From contig NZ_QXDC01000002.1 of the NCBI RefSeq assembly GCF_003550065.1, positions 62,001-126,000 on the forward strand: a DNA stretch of 64,000 bases, in the 5' to 3' direction. The notes beneath the pieces were generated by a model. It worked only from the letters and a program-made list of their open reading frames with translations, did not search any database and was not told where the DNA came from. Below, one piece after another: positions 52,511-60,779 of the stretch (positions are counted from its first letter, which is position 1; every line of letters begins with the position of its first letter). Origin of the DNA: Hephaestia caeni (GTDB lineage Bacteria > Pseudomonadota > Alphaproteobacteria > Sphingomonadales > Sphingomonadaceae). The position numbers and the translations under genes were made by a program.

Positions 52511-53502
52511 GACGCGTCTCCCCATTGCCGCCGCGCGAGCCGCACCGGTGCCTCGCGGGCATCGAACAGGGCCGTCTCGCGGCTTGTCATGTCGCCGAGC
52601 AGGATGTTGGTCTCGACCGCGAACCATTGGGTCTTGATGGCGAGTTGCGCCCTGTTCGCGGGCGCCACGCCGACGCCCTTGAGCGCGCCGCTGTTCCAGA
52701 AATCATCGATGCTGTCGTAGCCGCGCAGCGGCCGCGCCGCGATCGCACGCCGGGCCTCGCCGATCGAAAGCTGCTCGGGCGCGAGCATCGCGATCAACGG
52801 CGCCTGCTCCGGCCGCAACGTGTTGACGTTGATCGGCGAGAGGTCGCTCGTCGGCAGCGCGCAGACCCAGGGGCGCAATGTCGCGTAGATCGCGGGCGTT
52901 ACGCCGCGCACGGCCCGCAACTCGCTTGGATCGGCGACGAAGCGGTTGGCGGTGCGATAGGGGATGGCGGCGCGCGCGTAGGTATCATCCTCGGCGCCGT
53001 CGGGCAGCGGGCGATCGTCGGTATCGATCCAGTCGGCGGCGGCGGCGGCGATCGATGTCGCCAGCGCGGAATCGATGCCCAGGATCTGCATCAGCCCGCG
53101 GAACTGGGCGATGCCGCCGGGGCGCGCGGCGAGCGCGGCCTGGTCGTCGCCTGACACGAGGCTGTTGAGGTTGAAGCAATTGCCGCCGTCGGTGACGCGC
53201 GCGGTGCCGCTGCCTCCGGCGACGGGGAGCGGCACGGGGGTATCGTTCCAGCCACCTGCGAGCGTGGTGCGTTCGGGATCGGCGGCGATCAGATCGCCGA
53301 TGCGCGCCGCGGCGAGCGCTTCGGCCGACAACGTGTAGGCGCGCGCCTGATCGAGTGCGCCCACATTGCCGGTAAGGCGCGTGGCGATCGTCAACCGTTC
53401 GAGCAGCGTCGCGGTGACGACCGACATCACCGCGACGAGCAGCAACACCGTCAGTAACGCCGCGCCGCGCTCGCGTGGGGGAGGGGCCACCGGGCTAGCC
53501 AT
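52507..53502 (-). CDS. gspK: Type II secretion minor pseudopilin GspK
   Basis: 331 aa. Leader ending RERG followed by the hydrophobic helix AALLTVLLLVAVMSVVTATL, then the large alpha-helical GspK domain (NCFNLNSLV, DWIDTDDRPLPDGAEDDTYA, PINVNTLRPEQAPLIAML). It caps the pseudopilus with GspI and GspJ. As usual for GspK there is no Glu+5. Confidence 0.93.
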   Translation of the reverse strand: MASPVAPPPRERGAALLTVLLLVAVMSVVTATLLERLTIATRLTGNVGALDQARAYTLSAEALAAARIGDLIAADPERTTLAGGWNDTPVPLPVAGGSGTARVTDGGNCFNLNSLVSGDDQAALAARPGGIAQFRGLMQILGIDSALATSIAAAAADWIDTDDRPLPDGAEDDTYARAAIPYRTANRFVADPSELRAVRGVTPAIYATLRPWVCALPTSDLSPINVNTLRPEQAPLIAMLAPEQLSIGEARRAIAARPLRGYDSIDDFWNSGALKGVGVAPANRAQLAIKTQWFAVETNILLGDMTSRETALFDAREAPVRLARRQWGDAS

Positions 53503-54115
53503 GAACGGGCGCGTCCGGTTCGGAAAGGGCGCCGGGGCCGACGAGAAATAGCAGCCGCAACGGCGCGCCGGTGCGGGTCATGGTCAATTCGACCGCGCTC
53601 GGCAGCAGATCGGGTTTGACGGCTGCCCAATCATCCCGCCATGCGCCCGTGGGGTCGCGGAACCGAAGCCGCGCGGCGGTGATGCCGTCGATCATCGGCG
53701 TCGCCTCGTTGCCGCGTGCCCCGTCGACGAAGGGATAGCTGCGCCGCTCGAGCCGGCCATCGACGAGCCAATATTCGACCTTCTGGATCGCCGGGCGATC
53801 GGCGTGGCCATCGAGATTGTCCCAGCCGCCACGGACGAACAGCAGCGCGGGGCGGTGGGGCTCGATCACCGCATCGGCATAGAAAGCGGGCGCGAGCGTG
53901 CCGCTTTCGGTGCGGCTGATCCGAGGCAGCGCCTGCGCGAGATCGGCAGTGATCAGCGCGCTGGCGCGCTCGACCGCGGCCATGTCGTCGAGCCGTGCGG
54001 TCACCGTGGCTTGCGCCGAAACGGTGCCGGACAGCAGCATCACGCCGGCGGCCGAAAGCGTCGCGAAGATCAGGAGCGCGACGAGCAGTTCGATGAGGGT
54101 GAAGCCGCGAGTCAT
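53495..54115 (-). CDS. gspJ: Type II secretion minor pseudopilin GspJ
   Basis: 206 aa. A very short leader (MTRG) precedes the prepilin motif FTLIELLVALLIFATLSAAG. The globular domain has VEYWLVDGRLERRSYPFVDG. The start at 54115 is fixed by the prepilin motif and overlaps the gspI stop by four bases. In contrast to GspI and GspG, the leader is normal and not repeated. Confidence 0.93.
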   Translation of the reverse strand: MTRGFTLIELLVALLIFATLSAAGVMLLSGTVSAQATVTARLDDMAAVERASALITADLAQALPRISRTESGTLAPAFYADAVIEPHRPALLFVRGGWDNLDGHADRPAIQKVEYWLVDGRLERRSYPFVDGARGNEATPMIDGITAARLRFRDPTGAWRDDWAAVKPDLLPSAVELTMTRTGAPLRLLFLVGPGALSEPDAPVHG

Positions 54116-54594
54116 CCTGCGCGCCTCGCGATCGTCAGCGTGGCGGGGGAACCGCTGGCGCCGCGCACCGCGATGTCGATCCTGAGCACGCCGCCGCCAA
54201 GCGCCTGTACGCGGCGCGCCCAATGCCACGGGCGACCGCCGTTCACCGTGGTCCCCGCGCTGGCGCCGATCACCGGGGGTACGGGATCGGTCAACGTCTC
54301 GATCGCAAGATTTCGCGCGACTGCCTGTGCCACGACGCGCTGGTCGAGATCGGCGGCGGTACGCAGCGTCACGCCTTGCAGCCGCAGCAGCGCGAGCGCG
54401 GCGAGGCTGAACACCGCCAGCGCGACGAGCATTTCGATCAGCGTGAAGCCGTGCTCAGCGGAACGCCTATAAAAAGTGAAGCCGTTTTCGGCGGAACGCC
54501 TATAAAAAGTGAAGCCGTGCTCGGCGGAACGCCTATAAAAAGTGAAGCCGTTTTCGGCGGAGCGCGAACAAAAACGGAAGCCGCGATCACTCAT
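54112..54594 (-). CDS. gspI: Type II secretion minor pseudopilin GspI with repeat-expanded leader
   Basis: 160 aa. The functional prepilin site is G49-F50-T-L-I-E followed by the usual helix MLVALAVFSLAALALLRLQG. Before it lie tandem 11-residue units (FYRRSAE[H/N]GFT), with glycines at 5, 16, 27, 38 and 49, giving a 49-residue leader instead of the usual 5-20. In the upstream copies the +5 position is Arg instead of Glu and no hydrophobic helix follows, so they are unlikely to be processed. The ATG at 54594 overlaps the gspH stop by eight bases, which fixes the start upstream of the repeats and implies they are translated. Confidence 0.9.
   Translation of the reverse strand: MSDRGFRFCSRSAENGFTFYRRSAEHGFTFYRRSAENGFTFYRRSAEHGFTLIEMLVALAVFSLAALALLRLQGVTLRTAADLDQRVVAQAVARNLAIETLTDPVPPVIGASAGTTVNGGRPWHWARRVQALGGGVLRIDIAVRGASGSPATLTIARRAG
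54443..54588. repeat. 33-bp tandem repeat in the gspI leader (five copies)
   Basis: Units begin at 54443, 54476, 54509, 54542 and (degenerate) 54575. Each starts GTGAAGCCGT[G/T][C/T]TCGGCGGA on the plus strand, then ACGCCT and an AT-rich linker ATAAAAA. Within each unit GCCG-N4-CGGC and GGCG-GAA-CGCC can form small hairpins. The period of 33 keeps the reading frame. The same core occurs in the gspG leader. Confidence 0.93.
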
Positions 54595-55078
54595 CGATCG
54601 TCACCTTGCCGCTGGTGGTGACGCTCACCGAGGCGCGCGCATCGTTGCGCACCAACGTGATGGTGAGCGGCGCGACCGCTGCGCCGGTGGTGTCGAACGT
54701 CACGCGCGCCGGCCCGCTGGCGTCGACGAGCGCGATCGCCTGATGGCGCCAGTCGGTGGTGACGAAGGGCTTGTCGTCGAGCGGCACCCATTCGCCTTCG
54801 ATCCGCTGCGCGAAGCCATAGCCGCTGGGGGCCACCCACACGCTCATCGGCCGCGCCGCGACGATCGCCCGATCGCGCGCCGCGGACAGGCGCGCCGCGA
54901 AGCGCTGCATGTCGTCGCGCACGCCGCTGCCCGAATCTGGAATCGTCATCACCACCGCCGCCGAGGCGAGACCGAGGATCACCAGCACCACCATCAGTTC
55001 AGCCAGCGTGAATCCGAGAGAGTTGAGATCCCGGGCGACGCCGCGGGGTTCAAAGGTCGCTGGAATAGATGTCGGCAT
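54587..55078 (-). CDS. gspH: Type II secretion minor pseudopilin GspH
   Basis: 163 aa. Prepilin site G22-FTLAE followed by LMVVLVILGLASAAVVMTIP, then a globular GspH domain (FAARLSAARDRAIVAARPMS). It starts 29 bp inside the end of gspG; no other start codon lies before the prepilin motif, so this overlap is real. Its leader has no 33-bp repeats. Confidence 0.9.
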   Translation of the reverse strand: MPTSIPATFEPRGVARDLNSLGFTLAELMVVLVILGLASAAVVMTIPDSGSGVRDDMQRFAARLSAARDRAIVAARPMSVWVAPSGYGFAQRIEGEWVPLDDKPFVTTDWRHQAIALVDASGPARVTFDTTGAAVAPLTITLVRNDARASVSVTTSGKVTIDE

Positions 55079-55742
55079 TCTCGCCCTCGCCGCCCGCCGC
55101 GCCGTCGGCGCCGAGCGATACGATGTCGAACGGCCCGCGTTTGCCGGGGACGCGATATTGATAGGGGTGATCCCACGGATCGTTGGGCAGCCGGCGGATA
55201 TAGCCGCCCGGCCGGTAGCGGCTCGGTTGGGCCAGCGTCGGCGGCGCCGTCACCAGTGCCTGGAGCCCCTCGTTCGCATTGGGATAGGTGATGTTGTCGA
55301 GCCGATATTGATCGAGCGCCTGTTCGAGCGTCGCGATATCCGCCTTGGCCTTTTCGGTCCGCGCCTTGCCGGTCGCCGGCAGCACGTTGACCGCGACGAT
55401 CGTCGCCAACAGGCCGATGATGACGATGACGACCATCAGTTCGACCAAAGTGAAGCCGTGTTCGGCGGAACGCCTACGAGAAGTGAAGCCGTGTTCGGCG
55501 GAACGCCTCGAAGATGTGAAGCCGTGTTCGGCGGAACGCCTCAAAGACGTGAAGCCGTTTTCGGCGGAACGCCTCGAAGATGTGAAGCCGTTTTCGGCTG
55601 CCTTGCCGCCATGCCGGACTCGTTCCGGTATCGAACGTGCCGCAAATTCACCGGCGGCGGCACTTGCGGAACCTTGGACCCCGGAACGAGTCCGGGGTGA
55701 CGGGGTGCTTTGAGGAAGGCACGGCTTGGCAATCTCAGACAT
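55050..55742 (-). CDS. gspG: Type II secretion major pseudopilin GspG with 96-residue repeat-rich leader
   Basis: 230 aa. The mature part is standard: G96-FTLVELMVVIVIIGLLAT, then the C-terminal calcium-site region (LPNDPWDHPYQYRVPGK, FDIVSLGADG). The leader is highly abnormal. Residues about 12-46 are encoded by a pair of oppositely oriented palindromes (55614-55698), and residues about 47-96 by five 33-bp repeats giving RRSAE[H/N]GFTS[S/L/R]. The ATG at 55742 has GAGAGG six bases upstream, overlapping the gspF stop, which strongly supports this start. Mature GspG polymerises into the pseudopilus that drives secretion. Confidence 0.92.
   Translation of the reverse strand: MSEIAKPCLPQSTPSPRTRSGVQGSASAAAGEFAARSIPERVRHGGKAAENGFTSSRRSAENGFTSLRRSAEHGFTSSRRSAEHGFTSRRRSAEHGFTLVELMVVIVIIGLLATIVAVNVLPATGKARTEKAKADIATLEQALDQYRLDNITYPNANEGLQALVTAPPTLAQPSRYRPGGYIRRLPNDPWDHPYQYRVPGKRGPFDIVSLGADGAAGGEGENADIYSSDL
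55450..55610. repeat. 33-bp tandem repeat in the gspG leader (five copies)
   Basis: Units start at 55450, 55483, 55516, 55549 and 55582. The core GTGAAGCCGTGTTCGGCGGA (plus strand; TTTT variant in the last two) is the same as in gspI. The seven-base linkers differ (ACGAGAA, CGAAGAT, CAAAGAC). Linkers are alike within each gene but differ between genes, which points to separate tandem expansions of a shared core. Confidence 0.93.
55614..55698. repeat. BIME-like pair of inverted palindromes inside the gspG leader
   Basis: Left element CCGGA-CTCGT-TCCGG (55614-55628) and right element ACCCCGGA-ACGAG-TCCGGGGT (55678-55698) have loops that are reverse complements, so they lie in opposite orientation. 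Between them, GTGCCGC and GCGGCAC, and CCGCAA and TTGCGG, are also inverted. This is the layout of paired REP-type elements. The segment is read in frame as part of GspG. Confidence 0.7.
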
Positions 55743-55751
55743 GGATACCTC

Positions 55752-56966
55752 TCAAGCGCCGGTCAGGCTCTGGAGTTGGAGGATAGGGAGAAGGATCGAG
55801 AGCACGATCACCGCGACGACCGCGCCCATCAGGATGATGATCGCCGGTTCGAGCATCGCCAGCGCGACCGAGGTGAACGAATCGAATTCGCGCTCGAGAT
55901 AATCGGCGGCGCGCGCGAGCATGGTATCGAGCTGGCCCGCCGATTCCCCCGACGCCGCGAGATAGACGAGAAGCGGCGGAAACACGCCCGCGCGCCGCAG
56001 CGCACTCGACAGGCTGCCGCCGCCCCGGATCGCCTCGACGATCTCGTCCGAGGCGCGCTTGAGCACGCGGTTGTGAACCGTCTGCGCCGTCAGCGCGAGG
56101 CCCTCCATCAGCGGCAGGCGGCTCGCGACCATCGTTGCCAGCGTTCGCGCCATCCGTGCCGCGTGGAGATCGCGCAACAGCCGGCCGATCATCGGCGTGT
56201 TCAGGATCGCGCGATCGGCCGCGTATCGGATCGGTTCCTCACGGAGTGCGCGCCAGCCGAGCCCGGCGAGCACCGCGATCCCGAGCAGCAGCGCCCACCA
56301 CCAATGCGCGAGAAATTGCGACAGCCCCATCACGATCCGCGTCAGCAGCGGTAGCGTCTGCCCCATCGTGTCGAACTGCTCGACCACCTTGGGCACGACG
56401 AATATCATCAGCGCCGCGACGACGAGCACCGCGAACACCGCGAGGATCAACGGATAGGCGATCGCGGTGATCACGCGGCCACGCATCTCCGCCTGCCGTT
56501 CGAGCAGGTCCGCGAGTCGTTCCATGAGCAGCGGCAGGCTGCCCGAACTCTCGCCCGCCGACACCATCGCGCGGTACAGCAGCGGAAAGCTCCTTGGCTC
56601 GCCGCCCATCGCCTCGGCGAGCCGGCGGCCCTCGATGATCCCGGCGTGGACACGATCGATCACCTTGCGGACGTGGGGCTTCTCGCTCTGCCGGGCGATC
56701 GTACGCAGCGCTTCCTCGATCGGGCTCACCTGGATCAGCGTCGAGGCCTGGCGCGTGAACAGCGTCAGTTCCTTCACCGAGAGCTTCTTGCGTTCGAGGC
56801 TGAACAGCGCGGGGGCTGCCGCGCGGCGCGTTTCGGAATCGATCCGCATCACGAACAGCCGGCGTCGATCAAGCTCGGCCCGGGCCGCCGCGATCGTCTC
56901 GGCGGCGATATGGCCGCGTTGCTCCTTTCCCGACGGTGCGATCGCGAGATAGGCGAATTCAGCCAT
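55752..56966 (-). CDS. gspF: Type II secretion inner-membrane platform protein GspF
   Basis: 404 aa with two repeated T2SSF domains (about residues 65-190 and 265-390: LTLFTRQASTLIQVSPIEEA; ARTLATMVASRLPLMEGLAL), three membrane helices (LILAVFAVLVVAALMIFVVP, the central WWWALLLGIAVLAGLGW, and the C-terminal helix). The start at 56966 (MAEFAYLAIAP) overlaps gspE by eight bases. GspF converts ATPase motion to pseudopilus assembly. Confidence 0.94.
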   Translation of the reverse strand: MAEFAYLAIAPSGKEQRGHIAAETIAAARAELDRRRLFVMRIDSETRRAAAPALFSLERKKLSVKELTLFTRQASTLIQVSPIEEALRTIARQSEKPHVRKVIDRVHAGIIEGRRLAEAMGGEPRSFPLLYRAMVSAGESSGSLPLLMERLADLLERQAEMRGRVITAIAYPLILAVFAVLVVAALMIFVVPKVVEQFDTMGQTLPLLTRIVMGLSQFLAHWWWALLLGIAVLAGLGWRALREEPIRYAADRAILNTPMIGRLLRDLHAARMARTLATMVASRLPLMEGLALTAQTVHNRVLKRASDEIVEAIRGGGSLSSALRRAGVFPPLLVYLAASGESAGQLDTMLARAADYLEREFDSFTSVALAMLEPAIIILMGAVVAVIVLSILLPILQLQSLTGA

Positions 56967-58512
56967 CGCCCAGCTCTTCGTCGTCATCGCCGCGGGTGAT
57001 GCGGATCGCCTCCTCGGCCGTGGTCTCGCCGTTGCCGACGAGCGCGCGCGCCGCCGCGCCCAGCGTGCGTGAGTGCAGGAACGCGTGGCGCGCGATCAGC
57101 GCCTCGTCGCCGCCGTCGTTGATGAGTCGGCGGATCGTATCGTCGACGCGGATCATCTCGAACACGCCGATCCGGCCCTTGAAGCCGGTGCCGTTGCACT
57201 GATCGCAGCCGACCGGCTGGTATACGATCGTTCCGATCTCGAAACCGAGTCGGGCGGCGAGTGCCTGCGGTGCCTGAACCGGCTGGCGGCAGGCGGGGCA
57301 GAGCCGGCGCACCAGTCGCTGCGCGATCACCGCGCGCAGCGTGGAGGCGAGCAGGAAGGGTTCGACCTTCATGTCGCGCATTCGCGTGATCGCGCCGACG
57401 GCATCGTTGGTATGGACGGTCGACAGCACGAGATGCCCCGTCAGCGACGCCTGCACCGCGATCTCGGCGGTCTCGCGATCGCGGATCTCGCCGACCATCA
57501 CGACATCGGGGTCCTGCCGGAGGATCGCGCGCAGCCCGGCCGCGAAGGTGAGCCCCACCTTGGCGTTGACCTGCGTCTGCCCGACGCCTTCGACCGCATA
57601 TTCGACAGGATCTTCCACCGTCAGGATGTTGCGGCTGCCGTCGTTCAAGCGCCGCAGGCCGGCATAGAGTGTCGTCGTCTTGCCCGATCCGGTCGGGCCG
57701 GTGACGAGCAGGATGCCGTTGGGCTCGGCGAGCGCGGCGCGATACGCGGTCTCCATGACCTCGCTCATGCCGAGCACCTCGAGGCCGATGCCGATCGTGT
57801 CCTTGTCGAGGATGCGCAGCACGACGCGCTCGCCGCCGCGGCACGGCAGGGTGGAGACGCGCACGTCGAGCACCCGGCCGCCCAGCGTGATCCCGATCCG
57901 GCCGTCCTGCGGCAGCCGCCGCTCGGCGATGTCGAGCCGCGCCATCACCTTGATCCGGCTGACCACCACGGGCGCGACATGCGGCGGCATCCGCAGCATT
58001 TCCTTGAGCACGCCGTCCATCCGCATACGGACGACGAGGCCGGTCTCGTACGGCTCGATGTGCACGTCCGACACGCCGTGTCGCGCGGCTTCGGCGAGGA
58101 CACCGTTGATCAGGCGGACGGCGGGCGCGTCGTCCGCCGAATCGAGCAGATCCTCCGCGCTCGGCAGGTCGCCGGCGATGAGATCGAGTTCGTTCGCGCC
58201 AAGATCGATCGAATTCGCCATCGCGGCGGCGGTGCCGTCCATCGCGTAGCGATCGGAGAGATGGCGATCGAAGTCGGTCGACGACACGGTCTCGACATCG
58301 AACGCGCGGCCAAGATGGCGCCGTACCTCGATCAGCACGCGCGGATCGCTGTCCTCGCGCAACGCGACGATCGGCCGGTCGGGATTGCCGTCGAGCAATA
58401 CGACGCCGAACTTGCGTGCAAAACCGTAAGGAATGGCGCTTGGCGTCGAATCCGAGGCTGCTTCTCCGGCCGTCGCGGCATCCTCGTCCGTCGATCCGCG
58501 CGCGATCTTCAT
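56959..58512 (-). CDS. gspE: Type II secretion ATPase GspE
   Basis: 517 aa. N-terminal N1/N2 domains, then Walker A GPTGSGKTTTLYAGL, the Asp box (TVEDPVEYAVEGVGQTQVN), Walker B (LRQDPDVVMVGEIRDRETAE) and the His box (TGHLVLSTVHTNDA). A zinc-binding CPAC-N30-CDQC module follows. This hexameric cytoplasmic ATPase powers secretion. It overlaps gspD by four bases. Confidence 0.96.
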   Translation of the reverse strand: MKIARGSTDEDAATAGEAASDSTPSAIPYGFARKFGVVLLDGNPDRPIVALREDSDPRVLIEVRRHLGRAFDVETVSSTDFDRHLSDRYAMDGTAAAMANSIDLGANELDLIAGDLPSAEDLLDSADDAPAVRLINGVLAEAARHGVSDVHIEPYETGLVVRMRMDGVLKEMLRMPPHVAPVVVSRIKVMARLDIAERRLPQDGRIGITLGGRVLDVRVSTLPCRGGERVVLRILDKDTIGIGLEVLGMSEVMETAYRAALAEPNGILLVTGPTGSGKTTTLYAGLRRLNDGSRNILTVEDPVEYAVEGVGQTQVNAKVGLTFAAGLRAILRQDPDVVMVGEIRDRETAEIAVQASLTGHLVLSTVHTNDAVGAITRMRDMKVEPFLLASTLRAVIAQRLVRRLCPACRQPVQAPQALAARLGFEIGTIVYQPVGCDQCNGTGFKGRIGVFEMIRVDDTIRRLINDGGDEALIARHAFLHSRTLGAAARALVGNGETTAEEAIRITRGDDDEELGDG

Positions 58513-60779
58513 GGCTGCGCCTCGCTCGGGGCGATGTCGACAGGCCGGATCGCGGTCGATGATCGCTGTTGTTCGATCGGTACTACGACAGGTGGTGTGG
58601 GCGTTACCGGGGCGCCGCCCGGCACGGTCATCACCTGTTGTGGGCGGATGACGGTGCCGGTTTCGGGCGTGCCGGGCGGGATCGGTGGCACCGCGCCCAT
58701 ATAGTCGCGCACCAGCGCGTCGAGGCTCGGCTCGACGCCGGGGTTCTGGGCAAGCTGCTGATCGCGCATATAGCCGTAGCGCCGCTGGGTCATGCGATCG
58801 CCATCGGCGGCGTTGCGGATGATGGTCGGCCGGATGAAGACCATCAGGTTGGTCTTGGTGCGCGTCCGCGAACGCGACTTGAACAATTCGCCGACGACCG
58901 GGATGTCCGACAACAGCGGTACGCGCTCGATCGTCCGGCGCTCATTATCATCGAGCAGGCCGCCGATCGCGAGGATCTGCCCGTCCTGTGCGGTCAGCGT
59001 CGTCTGGAACTCGCGCTTGTTGAGGATCAGTTCGCTCGAGTTGTTCGACACCGGCCCGGCGATCGAGCTGACTTCCTGCCGGATCGTCAGCTTGATCTCG
59101 CCGCCTTCGTTGATCTGCGGCTTGATATCGAGCTTGATGCCGACATTCTCGCGCTGGATCGTGCGGAAGGCATTGTCGAAATTGTCGGACAGCGCTTCGC
59201 CGGTGGTGATCGGGATTTCCTGCCCGACGAGGAAATGCGCCTCGTGATTGTCGAGCGCGAGTACATGCGGGGTGGAAAGGATGTTGGATGCGGTGTCGGA
59301 CTTCACGGCGTTGATGATCGCCCCGAAGATCGCGTTGCTGCCAATATTGAGCAGGGTGCCGCCGAATCCGCCGTTGGCGCCGAGCAGTTCCTGCGCTGCG
59401 GCCTGTTGGAGGCTGTCGGTCAGCGGGCTGTTGTTGTTGGTGGTAACGACGTTGCCGTCGATCGTGGTGCTCGACTTGTCGAGTTTGGTCGCGCCGTAAG
59501 CACCCGCAAGCGTGAGGATGCTGGGCGCCGCGTTCGAATAGTTGGTCGCGAGGAACGGCACCCCGCTCGACGGATCGCCACCGAGCAGGAACTGGACGCC
59601 GAGCCGCTTGGCGGCATTGTCGCTGATCTCGACGATGATCGCCTCTACCAGCACCTGCTCGCGCGCGACATCGAGCTGGCGGACCACCTCGCCCAGCATC
59701 CGCTGCGTATCGGCATTGCCGCCGATCACGATCGCATTGGCGCCGGCGAAGCGCGTCACGATCACCGGCCCGCGCAGGAACAGGCTGGTCGCGGGTGAGG
59801 GCGTTCCAGCGGCCGTCGCGGCGGGCTGCGATACCGGCGTTGCGACGGCGCCCGTCGTGCTGCCCTTGCCATCCGCGCCGAGCGGCACCTGGGCGAATGC
59901 GGGGGTTTCCTCGATCGCCTGCGTCACCGGCTGGCCGACGAGTTGCTGGAGCACGGGCAACAATTGCGCGGCGTCGGCGTGCTTGAGATAGATGACGCGG
60001 ATTTCGGTTCCGCTTGCCGCCTGGCGATCGAGGTCGCGCGCAAGCGAGGCAAGTTTCGCAACCCCTGCCGGATCGCCGCGCAGCGCGATGCTGTTCGAAC
60101 TGTCGATCGCCACCGCGACCACGCCCGATCCCACTGTGGCGCCGCCATTGGCGCCTGCCGCGCCACCGCCGCTCAACTGTTGGAGTGATTCGGCGACTTC
60201 GCGGGCGCCCGCATTCTTGAGCGCCACGATCTCGGTCGTGTCGTTGGTGCGGTCGATCCGCGCGATCAGCGCGCGGACGCGTTGGATGTTGTCGGCATAA
60301 TCGGCGACGACGAGGCTGTTCGCCGCACGGTTGGCGGTGATCGATCCTTCCTTGCTGACCAGCGGCTTCAGCGTCTCGACCGCCGAGGTCGCGTCGATAT
60401 GGCGCAGGCGAAAGACCTCGGTGACAAACGAATTGCGGCTGGCCGCGCGGCCGACGCCGCCGGGCTGCGACGCGGCGCCGTCGACCGGCTGGATGCGCAG
60501 CGCACCGCCGCTGGTCGGCACCGCGACGAGGCCGTTGGCGCGCAGCGTCGACAGCACGATCTCGAAATATTCGGAGCGCGACAGCGGCCGATCGGTGACG
60601 ACCGATACCTTGCCCTGGACGCGCTCGTCGATGATGAACGTCCGCCCGGTGACGCGTGCGGCATCCTGGATGAAGGCGCGGATATCGGCATCGCGCACGT
60701 TGAGCGTCTGTTGCGCGTGCGCCGGTGCGCCGAGGACGAGGGCGAGCGCCGCGCCGATCAGGAATATCCTGGAGGTCAT
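58509..60779 (-). CDS. gspD: Type II secretion outer-membrane secretin GspD
   Basis: 756 aa. Signal peptide (to about residue 22, APAHAQ), N0 domain (LNVRDADIRAFIQDAARVTG), N1-N3 repeats (VFRLRHIDATSAVETLKPLV, EIVALKNAGAREVAESLQQL, VIYLKHADAAQLLPVLQQLV) and the secretin core (EAIIVEISDNAAKRLGVQFL, SIAGPVSNNSSELILNKREF, VPLLSDIPVVGELFKSRS). A Gly/Ala-rich insertion occurs in the N2 loop (GGAAGANGGATVGSG). The protein forms the multimeric exit channel. Confidence 0.96.
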   Translation of the reverse strand: MTSRIFLIGAALALVLGAPAHAQQTLNVRDADIRAFIQDAARVTGRTFIIDERVQGKVSVVTDRPLSRSEYFEIVLSTLRANGLVAVPTSGGALRIQPVDGAASQPGGVGRAASRNSFVTEVFRLRHIDATSAVETLKPLVSKEGSITANRAANSLVVADYADNIQRVRALIARIDRTNDTTEIVALKNAGAREVAESLQQLSGGGAAGANGGATVGSGVVAVAIDSSNSIALRGDPAGVAKLASLARDLDRQAASGTEIRVIYLKHADAAQLLPVLQQLVGQPVTQAIEETPAFAQVPLGADGKGSTTGAVATPVSQPAATAAGTPSPATSLFLRGPVIVTRFAGANAIVIGGNADTQRMLGEVVRQLDVAREQVLVEAIIVEISDNAAKRLGVQFLLGGDPSSGVPFLATNYSNAAPSILTLAGAYGATKLDKSSTTIDGNVVTTNNNSPLTDSLQQAAAQELLGANGGFGGTLLNIGSNAIFGAIINAVKSDTASNILSTPHVLALDNHEAHFLVGQEIPITTGEALSDNFDNAFRTIQRENVGIKLDIKPQINEGGEIKLTIRQEVSSIAGPVSNNSSELILNKREFQTTLTAQDGQILAIGGLLDDNERRTIERVPLLSDIPVVGELFKSRSRTRTKTNLMVFIRPTIIRNAADGDRMTQRRYGYMRDQQLAQNPGVEPSLDALVRDYMGAVPPIPPGTPETGTVIRPQQVMTVPGGAPVTPTPPVVVPIEQQRSSTAIRPVDIAPSEAQP

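Noticed and set aside
54443..55610. The regularly spaced 33-bp repeats look at first like small CRISPR arrays.
   Set aside because: There are no unique spacers; units abut with short related linkers, stay in frame and encode pseudopilin leader residues. No cas genes are nearby.
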